Below are positions 48,226-61,339 of a stretch of 64,000 bases of DNA, in pieces (the stretch's first letter is position 1; every line of letters begins with the position of its first letter). The notes under the pieces are model-generated. The model was given only the letters and a program-made list of their open reading frames with translations, ran no database searches and had not been told where the DNA came from. Where the stretch lies: NCBI GenBank assembly GCA_015039365.1, contig WION01000006.1:372001-436000 (forward strand). The letters are read 5' to 3'. Made by a program: the position numbers and the translations under genes. This stretch comes from Amanita rubescens. Taxonomy: Eukaryota; Basidiomycota; Agaricomycetes; Agaricales; Amanitaceae.

Positions 48226-49963
48226 ATGGCTTCCTCCAATAGCGGTCATCTCGTCGTCGTATCCAACAGGCTTCCTGTCACGATAACAAAGGATGCCTCT
48301 GGCGAATACCACTTCAAAATGTCCTCGGGTGGCCTCGTCTCCGCCCTTTCTGGCTTCAAGAAGTCTCTTAGTTTCACCTGGATCGGCTGGCCCGGTTTCT
48401 TCATCCCCCAGAAGGACCGCCCAATAGTCAACAAACGTTTGATGGAGGAATACTCTTGTCAGGCCGTATATCTCGACGATGATGTAGCGGATAGACATTA
48501 CAACGGCTTTTCTAATTCCATCCTTTGGCCATTGTTTCACTACCATCCCGGCGAAATGAACTTTGACGAAGAAAACTGGCTTGCCTATCGCCAGGCGAAC
48601 TTGCAGTTCGCAGAGGCGGTGCACCAACAGTTGACTCCTGGCGCCATGGTTTGGGTCCAAGACTACCATCTTATGCTTCTTCCCATGTTACTCCGCGGCC
48701 TCATCGATGGTCGGAATCTTACCGGAGAGTTATCGGGCCCCGAATTCTCTAAGATTAGAGAAGGCGTAGAGAGCTCAGATGACGCCGAATATATCCCAGG
48801 CGTTAGGATAGGCTTTTTCCTACATACGCCTTTCCCAAGCAGTGAGATCTATCGGTAAGCTCGCTTATCTACATCAATGATTCAACCCCTAATCTCATCT
48901 TATCAGGATCTTACCGGTCCGCAGAGAGATTCTTCTTGGTATTCTGTACTGCGACTTGATTGGATTCCACACCTATGACTATGCGCGACACTTTTTGTCT
49001 TCATGCACTCGCATTCTCGGTCTTCCTACTGTGCCGAATGGTGTTGAATTTGAAGGGAGAATGGCACACGTCGGAACTTTCCCTATTGGCATTGAGCCAG
49101 GCTCTTTCATAGAGGTAGCGTATATTCTCACCGCATTCGAACGACACTTAAATTTCCATCTCAGAACTTGAAGAAGGAGTCAGTGAAAGCCCGCATCGCA
49201 CAGCTGGAACAACGCTTCAACGGCGTCAAAGTTATCGTTGGTGTGGACAGATTAGATTACATCAAGGGGGTACCCCAAAAGCTACATGCGCTGGAGCTGT
49301 TTTTGACTCAGCACCCTGAGTGGATTGGAAAGGCATGTCGACGTCCGTAAAACTGCGTGATGCATGTGACGCAATGGAATTCCCAGGTCGTATTAGTTCA
49401 ATTGGCCGTTCCCTCTCGTCAGGACGTAGAAGAATACCAGAACTTACGCTCCACCGTAAATGAACTTGTAGGGCGCATCAATGGGCGCTTTGGCACTGTG
49501 GAATTTATGCCAATACATTTCATGCACAAGAGTTTGCCATTCGACGAACTCTGCGCGCTGTACGCCGTCAGCGATGTTTGTCTGGTGTCAAGTACACGAG
49601 ACGGAATGAATTTGGTATGTTGACATGTGTGCTCAGTGGTTTTCCCTGGTTTTCACATGCTGGCAGGTTTCCTACGAGTATATCGCCTGTCAGCAAGCAC
49701 GCCAAGGTGTCATGATCCTATCCGAATTCGCAGGGGCAGCCCAAAGTCTGAATGGTTCCCTTGTTGTCAACCCTTGGGATTCACAGCAAGTTGCTGATGC
49801 AATCCACGAGGCTGTGACTATGGACGCTGCGACTCGCGCGGAGAACCATAAAAAGCTTTTCAAATATGTAAACAAATATAGTGCGGCGTTCTGGGGCAGT
49901 AGTTTCATAAAGGAAATGGATAGGATCAAAGCTGCGGCTGCCAAGTCCGACACCGTCCCTTGA
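48226..49963 (+). CDS. TPS1: Trehalose-6-phosphate synthase (UDP-forming)
   Basis: Makes trehalose 6-phosphate from UDP-glucose and glucose 6-phosphate in the cytosol, for stress tolerance and glycolytic control. GT20 blocks: LVVVSNRLPVT, SSGGLVSALSG, WIGWPG, VWVQDYHLMLLPMLLR, FFLHTPFPSSEIYR, DLIGFHTYDYARHFLS, VGVDRLDYIKGVPQKL, DVCLVSSTRDGMNLVSYEY and ILSEFAGAAQSL. About 500 residues over five exons, a normal length. The start MASSNSGHLVVV (48226) is closer to the domain than the upstream ATG-less extension. Intron 49333-49386 has a GC donor (AAG|GCATGT). It follows RPP0 after only 96 bp, so its promoter is short. Confidence 0.95.
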
Positions 49964-51097
49964 GCGCGGGGTTGAGTATTCTAGACTGGTTTTCGTTTGT
50001 TCTTTTCGAAGTTGTCAGCTTTGTTTTGTAGACTGTATGGAAGACATTCGCGTTACATTTCGATATCTTTATCAATCCTGTTGTTAGATTTATGTAGACC
50101 TTCAATCGAGCATCGCTCGCTCCCCGAAGTCGAATACAATGTTTAAGATTTTGTAGATGTCGAGATATTTTCAGTATAGCTGCTTAAGAAGTTATAATTG
50201 CCTGTTTTGGAAAACATACATTATTCGACCTTCCATTTGGTGCATTTATGTAAAATTCAAATGCTGTTGAACGTTGCAACGTTGAGCAGCGGACGAACGT
50301 ACCACTCAGATGCACATGATTTTATCACTACGAATCTAGAACGAGTTTACCTACGTCGAACAAGCGGTGACGATGAGGAAGTTTGATAAGTTGTCTGGAA
50401 CTCAGCATCCGCATTAGCCGATCTTCCCATATTTTGTCAGGCTTTAACACAAGACTAAGCGGTTCGTGATTCTACTACGAAGAGATCGCCAAGACGTGGT
50501 AAGGAGATTCAGCCTCTGTCTGACCATGATCTTCTAATAGCAATCCCGCCTGCGGCAGAGAAAGTATATTTGATCCAGATCGAGTTAGACCTGCACAGGA
50601 CCTGTAAAAGGCTTCCTCAGCGAAGATGCCAACAGGAACAGAAACTGCGCAGGGGGTGATGTCGCGGTGCTGTGTAATGCTGTCTGCCAAACAGAAATCA
50701 GGATGATGGTTATAAAGGAGCAAACCCTGTACGACCTGTGAAATTTTCAATCAAGGTCCTCGTACTGAACAAATGGTATGTGAAAAAGAAATTATTCAAC
50801 AAGCCTAGTATGATCTCATCCACATGGGAGAACCTGTGGACATCACTTTCGTAGAGATCACACTGAATGGATCTGGACTTATCTAGACTGTATATGATCC
50901 CGTATGCTATGTTAGTATGTATAATAAGTGATGGGATCTGATTGTGCCTATGAGTGAGTTGCAATGCCATATAGATACACTCTGTCTGTGATTTGCCATG
51001 GTATAAGTACCTGAATAAAGTAATTTGCCATGTATCGCGATCGTACGATGTGTGTATTATGTAAATATAAGCTAGCCATGAATGTGGAATGGGGAGT
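49964..51097. other. Intergenic region with weak minus-strand frames
   Basis: Frames at 50475-50750 (reading ADSITQHRDITPCAVSVPVG) and 50710-50970 (starting MALQLTHRHNQIPSL) overlap and might be exons of one small gene. I recognise no family and place little weight on them. AT-rich 3' sequence surrounds them. Confidence 0.25.
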
Positions 51098-54000
51098 CTA
51101 TTGTTGATTATGCTGAGATAGTCTCTGAAATGCTGAATTGTCGTGTGTAGTGCTTGGGTGCATATTCAATCTACCAAAAAACAATGCCGCCGATGACTTG
51201 GATGGATCTGACTGGGCTGGATCAGAGAGGTCACGCTTGCCATAATATTGACCGCCAGCGATGGCACCTGCCATCAAGGTGGGTGCCATAGTCAGAATAG
51301 ATGACCTAAAGGTGGCATTAGAATATTCACGGGGGGACAATGCTATGAGACTTACGTCTTCATTGTCTGCTGCATTGCTTCTGGATGTATCTTTGCCAGC
51401 CGACTTTTCGCAACAAACGATGATGATCGTAAGCGTCCTCCGCGAACACTCGCGAAAAACTTGAGGTTATCGCGAACAAGTGAAATCGCATGATTCCAGC
51501 CATCGGATTCAGGATCCTGAGTAGGGAGGAAAGATTTGCTTCGACCAAATAATCCTAGTGCCTTAAAAGCTCGTTCAAATGGGCCGTTGGGGAGCAGTCT
51601 AACCAAGACACCGAGTGGAAGTGATCCAAAGCCAAGCGCAAGCGATATTCCCCATTCACGGCCAGCGATCCTCGTGACTTGAAAGGCGTTCCCTCCAACG
51701 AAGACAATAAGGACCTGCACTGCAATTTCTGGCGGGGACATCAGGAAGTTGGGAATGGGGAATGGCAGATCACTTACCAATCAATGTGATCGCGATGAAG
51801 TAATAATTCTTCGAGATGCCCTCCCAGACGTTTAGCTTACGATCTAGTCTTCTGGAATTGATGGAGTTAAATATTTGTGCAAAAACGAAAGAGTTGAAAG
51901 CGACCGTTTGTACGACAGTCTGATTGTGCTGTGAATTGCTGAACCCGAGTATCTTAAGACCAAGAAAATGAAAAATGAGTGTGAAGGCGACCTGATATGT
52001 CGACTGGAATAATATCATTTTGTACATGTCGGTGGAAAATAAGGGCGCCGCTTTATGGTCAGGCTTGCGATCAAGTAAGGACTCCGACGCAGGATCTGTC
52101 GCTAGTGCCAGAGCAGCAAAGGTATCCATAATTATGTTGATCCACAGCAGTTGGACGGCAGTTAGAGCAGATTGTTCCGAAGCGGAAGCAACGGCAGTGA
52201 CAAAGGTAACCACGACGGCTGTGACATTGGTGGAAATTTGAAACTGCAGAAACTTCCGTACTGCGTCATTTACGCATCGGCCCCAGATGATTGCCTTAAC
52301 AATCGAAGCAAAGTTGTCATCCATGAGGATTATATCCGAAGCCTCCTTAGCGACTTCTGTGCCAGCAATACCCATGGAAAAGCCAACATTCGCTGTCTTG
52401 AGCGCTGGACCATCATTGGTACCATCTCCTGTGACACCAACGACGTGATCAAGTCGTTTAAGAGTTTCTACCAGGATCTTCTTGTCTTCAGGAGATGACC
52501 GAGCTAGAACCTGTAAACTGGGAACAATTTCCATACGTTCCGGGGCTGAAAGCTGACGGAACTTGGGTCCTTCCATAATGACTCCTCCAGGAGAATATAT
52601 TCCACATTGAGAAGCGATTGACCTCGCGGTAAGAATATTGTCGCCAGTGCACATCTTTACGGAAACGCCTGCTTTATGGCATTTGAGGACTGCGTCCTGA
52701 ACGCCCTCGCGTAAGGGATCTTCAATACCGACAATGCCTATGAGGGTGAGGTCAAACGCTAGCGCCTCGAACGGTATATTGCCGTATTCATCGGATTGCG
52801 TCTCTGCTGGGGGCCATTGCTGAAAATCTGCGTAGCAGAGGGCAATGGTTCGGAGGCTCTGATTGGCGTAATACATTATTGTCCTGTTGATGTTGTCTTC
52901 CGCTTGCTCTTCCATTGACTCAGTCTCAATATCAGACTGGTCGGTCGTATGCTGGGACTTGCGAACGACAACATATCTGACGCATTTCTTTGTAAGAATT
53001 TCGCTAGCCCCTTTCAAATGTAGGCGCCAACGGTCAGGCAATCTCAAAACAACCCCCATAGCCTTCCGTTCGCTCGAAAATGGGATCATTTGAACAATCT
53101 TCGCCGATTCTCTTATTGAACGAAAACTTGGCCAATTGAGCTCTTTCGCAAATTGCAGCAATGCCGTTTCTGTCTTGCTTCCAATAAAATCTGTTCTCCC
53201 TGTCACAGGATCGACGTCTTCAAAAGCTGTAGAGTTTGTGGCAATGGCCTCATTGAGTAATGTAATAAGTTGGGCAGGTAAAATGCTGTTCAACTCCGTA
53301 TAAATGATCGAGAAATCCTCGGGAAACCTCCGGGTGCCCATGGAGACTTGTTGATCGCTAGCTGTGTTGGAGGATGATGTGTCGCTTGAAAGCTGCCGAA
53401 CGAATTTCGCATGGACGCCAATGGAGCCAGCAACAACCATCATTTTATTCTGTGTCAAAGTGCCTGTTTTGTCAGTGCATATGACAGAAGCATTTGCCAT
53501 GGTTTCGCAGGAGCCGAGAACGCGGACGAGGAGGTTCTCCTCGCTCATTCGTTTGGTGGCAAACGCCAGTGCCAGGGTCACCGCCAATGGCAAACCTTCC
53601 GGGACAGCAACAACAATCAGTGTTACAGATATGATGAGAATATTGACAAATGCAATGCCGTTCTGATTCGCATTGCTAGATCCAAGGTCAGATTGTTGTG
53701 AAGAACGGAACAAGAGATTGATACAGACCGTGGTGGATTGTGCTCACCAAGTTGAACGAAAAATCGGATCATCAGAGCTGAGAAAAGTGTAAGCCCAGCA
53801 ATCGAGCCGATCTTAGCAATAAGCTCTGCAAGGTCATTCAGTTTCAGCTGGAGGGGAGTGTTTTCTGCATCTCCACGGAGAGCTGCGGGCGATGAGAAAT
53901 GGCTCATTAGGACTCGAAGGAACCTTACCCATCATGATCCGGCCATTAAAACTCTTCGTACCTACTGCAACCACCACGTATCGTCCTACGCCCTCCAAAA

Positions 54001-55601
54001 CCTTACTTCCACTGAGCACAAAACAATCGACGTGACCGAGATCAGTTTTTCCTTGGGATAGGCTTGCGTCATGCAATTTGACACATTCCTCGTAAGAGAC
54101 CTTTTTAATCGCATCCGACTCGCCTGTTGCACCTGATTCGTCGCACCGTACGTTGTGGCCACTTAGAAAAACGCCATCGCAGGGCACGATTTCCCCTGGT
54201 TCCAACACCGCGATGTCCCCCACGACAACTTCCTAAAAACGACGGTGACTATTAGAATCCCGTAAATTACAAGGCCTCTACCTTGATGTCAATCAGTCTC
54301 TCAGTGCCGTCACGAAATACTTTAACACCACGCATATCCTTTTTCGCGTTCAATGACTGGAATTGCCGCTCCTTCTGCCAATCATTCAAAGAACCTACTA
54401 CTACCTTAAACGCGGGATATTATTCAGAATCAGCCGAAATATGATACTCCTCGGTACTCACGACGATAACGATGGCTATTATGATCGCGACACCTTCGAC
54501 CCAATCGACGGGTGGCTCGCCTTCTGGTCTCGGAGTTCCAAAATCCTGAAACAATCCTAGCGCCAAGGAAATAACCGCAGCAATTGATAATAATATCTGA
54601 TTAAAAGGTAGGTTCTCAATCAAACAACATAGAAACGTGTAAAGCCTCACCAGAACTTTGTCGCCTAGTGCAGACCACATTAAATAGAGTAGAGATTTGC
54701 TTTGTCGATGAGGGAGAATATTTTCTCCATAGACACGCCGCCTATCTTCTAGACTAGCATAATGAATTGGACTGTCGGGATCGTCTAAATTCGTTCGGAC
54801 TTGCCCTGAAGGGTCCGTAAGACTAAGCTGAGGTAAACCACTTGATGCGGTGGGTGTATCATGTCGATGGGAAGCATTCAAGGTCGCACCTCTTTCTGGT
54901 GGCTGTGTGGTAAGACCGTGGAATGGGTCTGTGCCTAGGCCTTGCAGGAGACTACTGGTTCCACCCAGTTGTGCTAACGTTTCAATATTCTTCGGATCAA
55001 GCATTTGAGCCAACATATTGGGATCAAACGGAAAGGGGGCAGTGTCTACATGTTGGTCCGAGGGTGGAGTAGTGACCGGGCCGAGGGCATTTGAACTGGG
55101 GTCGCCTTTCTCGCGAGGCGGCTCTGTCGATGAGGGAAACATGGGATATCCCCTCGAGTCGTTGACGTGGGTTGCTTCCGAAGTCGTTGATCCTAGTTGG
55201 GGCGACTTACCCTCCTGCCCAATACCGGGCTCAAGAAAATCCGTTACGCTGGCTTCGCGAGAAACTACGGAGCCTGGGTTTGAGTATGACCCATACTTGA
55301 CGTCTGGTTGGTTGTACCGCAGCAAAGTAGAATTAGGAAAATGGGAAGACGAAAAGTCCGATATTGTTGGCGAGGGTGGGCAAGAGCCGTCTGTGGACTC
55401 AACAGTAGGAGATGCACGACCGTCACGAAAATTCGCATCCCGAGGCGACAATAGACTGGAATTGTTTGCTAAAGAGGATGGGGCATAGGTGCTAGCGTCG
55501 TCGACACCGTCGGGATGTTCGTCAAAAGCAGAAATAGAGTGAGAAAATTCGACAGTGATTTCTGGGATGCTCGCGGCATCGTCGGGGTCACGAAAAGACA
55601 T
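51098..55601 (-). CDS. PMC1: P-type calcium-transporting ATPase (PMCA/Pmc1 type)
   Basis: Pumps Ca2+ out of the cytosol, in fungi usually into the vacuole. A 300-residue disordered N terminus precedes the pump. Core motifs: VVVGDIAVLEPGEIVPCDG and DESGATGESD (actuator), VAVPEGLPLAVTLALAFA (M4), the phosphorylated Asp in CTDKTGTLTQNKM, KGASE (nucleotide binding), GVTGDGTNDGPALK (hinge), and QLLWINIIMDTFAALALATD (M6). A hydrophilic C-terminal tail follows, where plant and animal enzymes bind calmodulin; I see no clear site. Around ten introns, all GT-AG; the fit after FVQLGEHNPPR needs a GTCTGT donor. About 1,350-1,400 residues, intact. Confidence 0.93.
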
Positions 55602-55782
55602 GTCGAGGGCGTGGCTGTCTGCAATGCAGTTCGAGTTTGCAAAGGAATGTGTTACTTATAAGGTTAAATATAGAAATTGCTGTTGAGTTCCCGATCTGGA
55701 AATGCCACGCCAAGAACACGGCGTATAAGTAGTAGACTTGAGGCTATGTCGATATGAATGCTAGCTTGAGAAATTGACACGA

Positions 55783-55869
55783 GGCCTTGTAGTCTAGAGG
55801 TACGATACTTGCTTTGGGCTTACTTATACGCGATTGCAAGTGGCCTGGGTTCGATTCCCAGCAAGGCCC
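55783..55869 (+). tRNA. tRNA-Pro (TGG), with 16-nt intron
   Basis: Acceptor stem GGCCTTG pairs with CAAGGCC, discriminator C. The anticodon stem CTTGC/GCAAG encloses the loop TTTGGGT, anticodon TGG at 55815-55817, once the intron 55819-55834 is removed. T arm: CCTGGGTTCGATTCCCAG. A T5 terminator follows. It lies 95 bp upstream of the RAE1 start codon on the same strand, so it overlaps that promoter. Confidence 0.92.
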
Positions 55870-55964
55870 TTTTTATCTCCATAAAAGGAAAGGACCTGTT
55901 TTTAGGGGCCGATGTGAGACGACGCGCTTTGATTGTGTTGACAGCTTCGCTCTTGCCACATACC

Positions 55965-57437
55965 ATGGCCTTCTTCAGCACCGCGTCAACGACGCCAGGT
56001 GTTCAGGGCACAACATCGACCGCTGCTGAGAAAGATGTCGAGGTCCCTGAGCCGCCGACAGATTCCATATCATCTCTCGCATTCTCAACGCAGGCAGATT
56101 ACCTGGCTGTAGGAAGTTGGGACAACAGTGTACGTGTTTTCTCAAGGCTCAGCAAAAAAAACACCTTCATCTTTCAACTTTAGGTGCGAATCTATGAAGT
56201 GGGGGCTGGTGGCCAGACTCAAGGAAAGGCTATGTACCAGCACAGTGGGCCAGTATTAGGCGTATGCTGGAATAAGGTGCGTGTTATTCACGCATATGAA
56301 CGCGTACTTCTAAGCATAATTCAGGAAGGTAACAAGGTTTTCTCCGGCGGCGCTGATAATGCTGGCCGCATGCTTGACATTACAACTGGGCAATCAACTC
56401 AAGTCGCTCAACACGAAGGACCAGTGAAAGTGGTAAAGTGGATCGATGCTCCCCAGGCTGGCATTCTCGTTACAGGTAGTTGGGATAAAACTCTCAAGGT
56501 ATGTAGTACAGAGGTCTTCGTATGACTGGTTTCAATCTGCCTTCTAGTATTGGGACCTCCGTTCATCTGCGCCCATTGCAAGCGTCCAACTTCCAGAGCG
56601 CTGTTATACTCTTGATGTTCAATATCCGCTCATGGTCGTTGGTACTGCCGAAAGGCACATACAAATTTACAACTTGACTAACCCAGGCGCTCCTTACAAG
56701 GTAACTGAAGGTTGAAATATTTCAAGCTCGTTATGCCTACCCCTTCATAGACCATGCAATCTCCCCTCAAGTGGCAGACGCGGGTTGTTTCTTGTTTTAC
56801 CGCTTCACCGAACAGCGGCTTTGCAGTGGGCAGCGTAGAGGGAAGAGTGGCCATTCAGTTAGTTTCACTTTCGCGATCTTCCACTCGACTTAATCCCTTT
56901 TGCAAAGATATATCGAAGATAAGGATAGCTCGTATGCCACCGTCATGTTTTCATCGTACATCTACTGATCATTTGCCCAGAAACAACTTCTCATTCAAAT
57001 GTCACAGACGGGATTCAACGCCAAACTCAAAAGACCAGGCCCTTGTCTACGCTGTGAACGATATATCTTTCCATCCTGTTCATGGCACCTTTTCGACCTG
57101 CGGTTCGTATGTTCTTAACAATACGGACATCTCTGATTGTCTTTCAGGTTCTGATGGCACTATTCACTTCTGGGACAAGGATGCCCGCACTCGGTTAAAA
57201 AGTAGGTGACAATGCATTCTGTTCTGATTGAGCCTTAGAAACTGTATTTCTAGCCTTCGATCCAGTCCCCGCTCCAATCACAACCACAGCATTTAATCGC
57301 AACGGAACGGTGTTTGCGTATGCTGTCTCATACGATTGGTCCAAAGGACATTCCGGAATGTCACCTGGAATGACGAATAAGCTTATGTTACATGCATGCA
57401 AAGACGATGAAGTCAAAAAGAGAGCTAGGAAACAATG
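55965..57437 (+). CDS. RAE1: mRNA export WD40 protein Rae1/Gle2
   Basis: Nuclear-pore-associated beta-propeller that binds Nup98-type GLEBS motifs and aids mRNA export. The repeats read DSISSLAFSTQADYLAVGSW, GPVLGVCWNKEGNKVFSGG, KVVKWIDAPQAGILVTGSWD, LKYWDLRS, RCYTLDVQYPLMVVGTAER and VNDISFHPVHGTFSTCGSDG. The C terminus AYAVSYDWSKGHSGM followed by KLMLHACKDDEVKKR is diagnostic. Seven or more exons with GT-AG introns; two sit between IQ and YIEDKDSS. About 350 residues, intact. Convergent with the FHA gene. Confidence 0.93.
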
Positions 57438-57753
57438 AAACCATCGTATCGACAATGTCTTTTTTCTTCATGTTCAATGCATTCGATTTGTTGGCTCCCT
57501 TACATATGTAAATACAAAGGTTTTTCTTGAGTGCACCAAATATTAATGCCGCGCCTCGCAAATCAATAAATCAATGGTAGTTCAAGGTCAAGGACGTCGG
57601 TTATACATATCATTGAAGAAGTTATTGCAGACCATTGCACTTTTCATACAGACCAATTTGCCAAGCTCGGCGGTGACTATCCCACATTGCAAAAAGGTAT
57701 CTAAACAGGTATCCAATCCCACCCAATCCATGGGCGTTAAAAAATTAAGCTGG

Positions 57754-60700
57754 TCATTGTGTTTTAGTCCTTGTTCTTGCTCGGGTATTGCGTCGTGGGG
57801 CCTCGTCTTCGTTTTCTTCAACTTTAATCCGTGTCGTGGCCGTGTTCTTGGACGTTGGGGGGACCTGAGATCCCGTTGCCTTCCTGTTCCTAGTCATCTT
57901 GACTCTTACGCCCTCCTCGGGCACTGCCTTAGTGCGGCGCTTGTCCCGATTTCCTGGCTCATCCACCACTGAAACACCTGACGGTGCAGTCGCAGGAGTT
58001 CTCCTGCCGCTTGCGCGCGTCACTGGCGTTTTTGTCGCAGCGAGAGACCTTCTCCCATCAATGTTGTCAACGGCGGTCGTCGCGGATCTAACCCTGCTAT
58101 TCTTCACAGCCACAGGAATATCTGGTTCTTCCTTCACTTTTCGAGGTCTTCCTTTCCCTTTTGGTGTTGCTGCCCGCGCCCTGCGGGCAGTGGTAGCTCT
58201 TGCCTGACGGTCAAGACTATTCAAAGGCTCCTCTCCACTGTCACTGGTCATTTCTATCGGTTTGGGCCTACTGGTAGAGGCTACCGTACGTGTGCGCCTC
58301 GCTGGTGCTGATGCGGCAGCGCGAAGGGGACGCCCTCTTTTCGCCCTTGGTGCAGGTATTGAACGCACCTCACGACCTTCTTCCTCGGTTTCCTGCTGGT
58401 CAACTACGTAGCCGTCCTCCGGCTCTAGTTCCTGGACATTGATAGCCGTTTCACTGATAATTCCCCGTCCTCTGGTAGGCGTTCTAATTGCCGTTCCAGA
58501 CTCAGACCGCTGGGCCGAGTTTTCTTCAGATCCATCTTCACTGTCGTCATTACCACTAGCATGGTCAATTGACACCATGGGTGCGATTTGACTACTCGGG
58601 CCTCGTCTGTTAGTGGGCAACGCTAGCTCTGGCTCGGCGGAGGCGTTCCGACCACGGGTTCGCGTACCGATTCGTGCCGTATGAGTGCTGGCAACGGGAA
58701 CCTCGGAGGACGTAGGTTCGTTAACAAAATCGGATGGTATGGTGATGTCCTGCTCAAGGATGTCTCGAATATCATCACTTGACCTTTCTATGTCTACAGG
58801 AGATTCCGGTCTCATCAATTGAGAGAAAGACTTCTGTATTATTATCAGCCCAAATGTTTACTTCGAAAAAATCACGTTCACATACTTCAACAATGTCATC
58901 ATCAATTTCTTCTGAGGACTCCGTGCTAGTTTCTCTTGTTCCCGCCTTCGTGTCCTTTCTAATAATCAACCTCCTTTGCTCTGAGCTCCTCCCTAGGTTG
59001 GAGGAAGGTTTTTCTCTTGCGCCTTCACTCTTCTGGGTCGCCAGCTCAGTTTTCCCCCACAATTCATCGTCTTCGTCGATTCCTGTACTCGCAGGAAGAC
59101 TAAACTCTGTCACGGAGAGTTTTCCCTTTTCTACGTCAGGAACCACTTGGGGAACCAGCAACGTACTCCTCCTTCTCTTCATTTCTTCAACCGTGACTTT
59201 CATTCTTTCCAGTAAACACCTGGTGTCAACCTCATCGTCATCATCCTCTTCCTTTGTGTCTGGCTTTTCCTGAAATATTGAGCGCTTATCTTCTTGATCA
59301 TCTTGAGAAAATGGGAGTCTCCTTGGCGTAACAGATGGATCACGACTTTGCTTGACTGGGCTAGTGCTGCTCTTCGTTGGTGACACCCCCATTCCCGGTA
59401 TGCCTCCTACAAAAAATGTGTCTGCATCACGCAATGCGCTACGCCTACGTTCTTGAATGGCCTAGTCAGGCGATGCATTTCTTGAGCAATAAATCACTGA
59501 TGACAATGCAGGAGCAATCACCTTTCGTTCCTGGTCGTCTAACATTCTCCTTGTTTGTTTCGGCGTAACTTGGCCAGATGCGCGTGGCGTTCTCGCTGAT
59601 GCATGCGAATGGTCCTCTAGTTCACCTAAATATGACGTGTGATAGTGTTGCTCTGCCTTGGGAGGAATAATTAAGTCTTTCACGCGCCACGGCATCTCGA
59701 CCAGCATACGTCGCGGTTCGCCGCCTCCAACGGAGAATCTCATGCCTTTGGATTCAGTCATCACGGAACCTTCTGATTCAATAGAGGCTTCGTTCCGAGG
59801 GTCCTGAGGGTCGAAAAGGTTCCGTGCTAGTGATACAATTTCCGGGGGGTGCCGTCTGGATCGTGGTTGAGGCGTCAAAAAGGCACCAAAGTTCTTGTTC
59901 ATCGCAATTTTCGGGGATTGAACGGTTGGATCTTCATTCTCTAAATTTCTGTCACCATCCCCATATTTTTGTGGTGTAGAATACGTGATGAGACGTTCAT
60001 CATGTCTTGGTGTCTTGTTGTCGTCGAATTGCACATTCTTGTAAAAAAAGAATATGTTACTTTAATCATCAGTCACAGGATCAATTAACATACCTGGCTA
60101 GCATCACCCTCCGGCTTCGACAATACGCTCTGAAATCTCCAGGTCGGATCAGCCCTCCCCCTGGGTTTTGCTCGTTCAATTGTAGAGGTTTTCATATCAT
60201 GGTCATCCGCATCCATAACGAGATCACTATGAACATTCTCATCGATAAAATTTTCATCCGGCTGTTCATGTTCATGCATGTCATCTAATCGGAAATCTTC
60301 GTCACTTGCTACTGCGCTGAGCACCTCTATCTCCTCCATTTCATCCTCTTGTTCTTTTTCAGCTCGCAGCACAGCCCGCTGTACACTGCGCATGAGGACT
60401 GCCCTATGTAAACTGTTCCTTGAGTTAGAGCGGGCCCGAGAAGGTGTTTGTGGTAGCTGTGTTGAGAAAGGTTGAGCATGATGTTGTGCGATGGAGAAGG
60501 GGGAAGCAGGATCGCTTGATATGGAGGATACTTTGACGTCCTCAAGAATTACGAGGTCTTTTTCCTCCTCAACGACTTGAGGGTGGTTCCCTTCAACGAG
60601 GATAATATCCTCGTCATCGACTTCCTCTTCAAGATCCGTCAAGCTAGGCTGAGGTACGTTACTTAATGGCTGCCTAACCGGACTCGAACTTCTTGAGCTG

Positions 60701-61339
60701 CTACCGTGTGATAGAAGGGATGGTTTGAGGGGCGAACGAAGAAAGTTGTTCCTTAGTGGGCTTTGCAGCACACGCAAGTTCTCTTCAGAATTTCGGGAAG
60801 GCCGAGGTGAAAATACTTGGGCTGAATTTATCATAGACAGACGTGGGGCTCGGTTGATTCCTAATAAATTGTTAGCAGTGCTTAAAGGCAATGCAACGCG
60901 GAACGAACGTATTGGAGACGCAAACAAGACAGCGCGAAGTTGTTTGGGAGGATATGTGAAACGGAACCGTTTGCCGTGGATCTCTATTTCGGAATTGTTG
61001 GTGAGGGGTATTGTCATAGGTGCACCAGTTGTATTCGGATATACCAAGCATCCATCGACCAGTAGGCCATGTTGTCCTAGCACAATTAGAAAAGCCTACG
61101 AGGCGTTATTTGATATCCAGCGCAGCTAGAGTACTTACCTTGCGCTCTTCGAACACAATTTTGCAATGAACAGGATCAACATCAGGATAGTACAAGCGAA
61201 CGCCGCATTCGCGGTCACACCCAAAGGTGAGCTGCTCTGTGTCGATTCCGAAAGCTGTAACAACTATCGATGGGTCTTGTCGCTTGAGGAGGGAGATTGT
61301 ACCATAGCGTCCGATCTGAGATGTGTCGACGCTTTCCAT
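57754..61339 (-). CDS. Large nuclear FHA-domain protein
   Basis: The N terminus is a forkhead-associated domain, which binds phosphothreonine: GRYGTISLLKRQ, FGCDRECGVRLYYPDVDPVH and, across the first intron, LLVDGCLVYPN and EIEIHGKRFRFTYPPK. About 1,000 residues of disordered, Ser/Arg/Glu-rich sequence follow, with FFVGGIPGM, KVTVEEMKRRRSTLL and a basic C terminus holding AT-hook-like GRPRK and KRGRP. The layout recalls animal Ki-67 and some fungal chromatin proteins, but this is only a structural likeness. Five exons, all with GT-AG joints I could follow. The start MESVDTSQ at 61339 is the one nearest the domain. Confidence 0.8.

Noticed and set aside
47676..48669. Long minus-strand open frames opposite RPP0 and TPS1
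   Set aside because: They are antisense shadows of strongly coding exons and have no family features.
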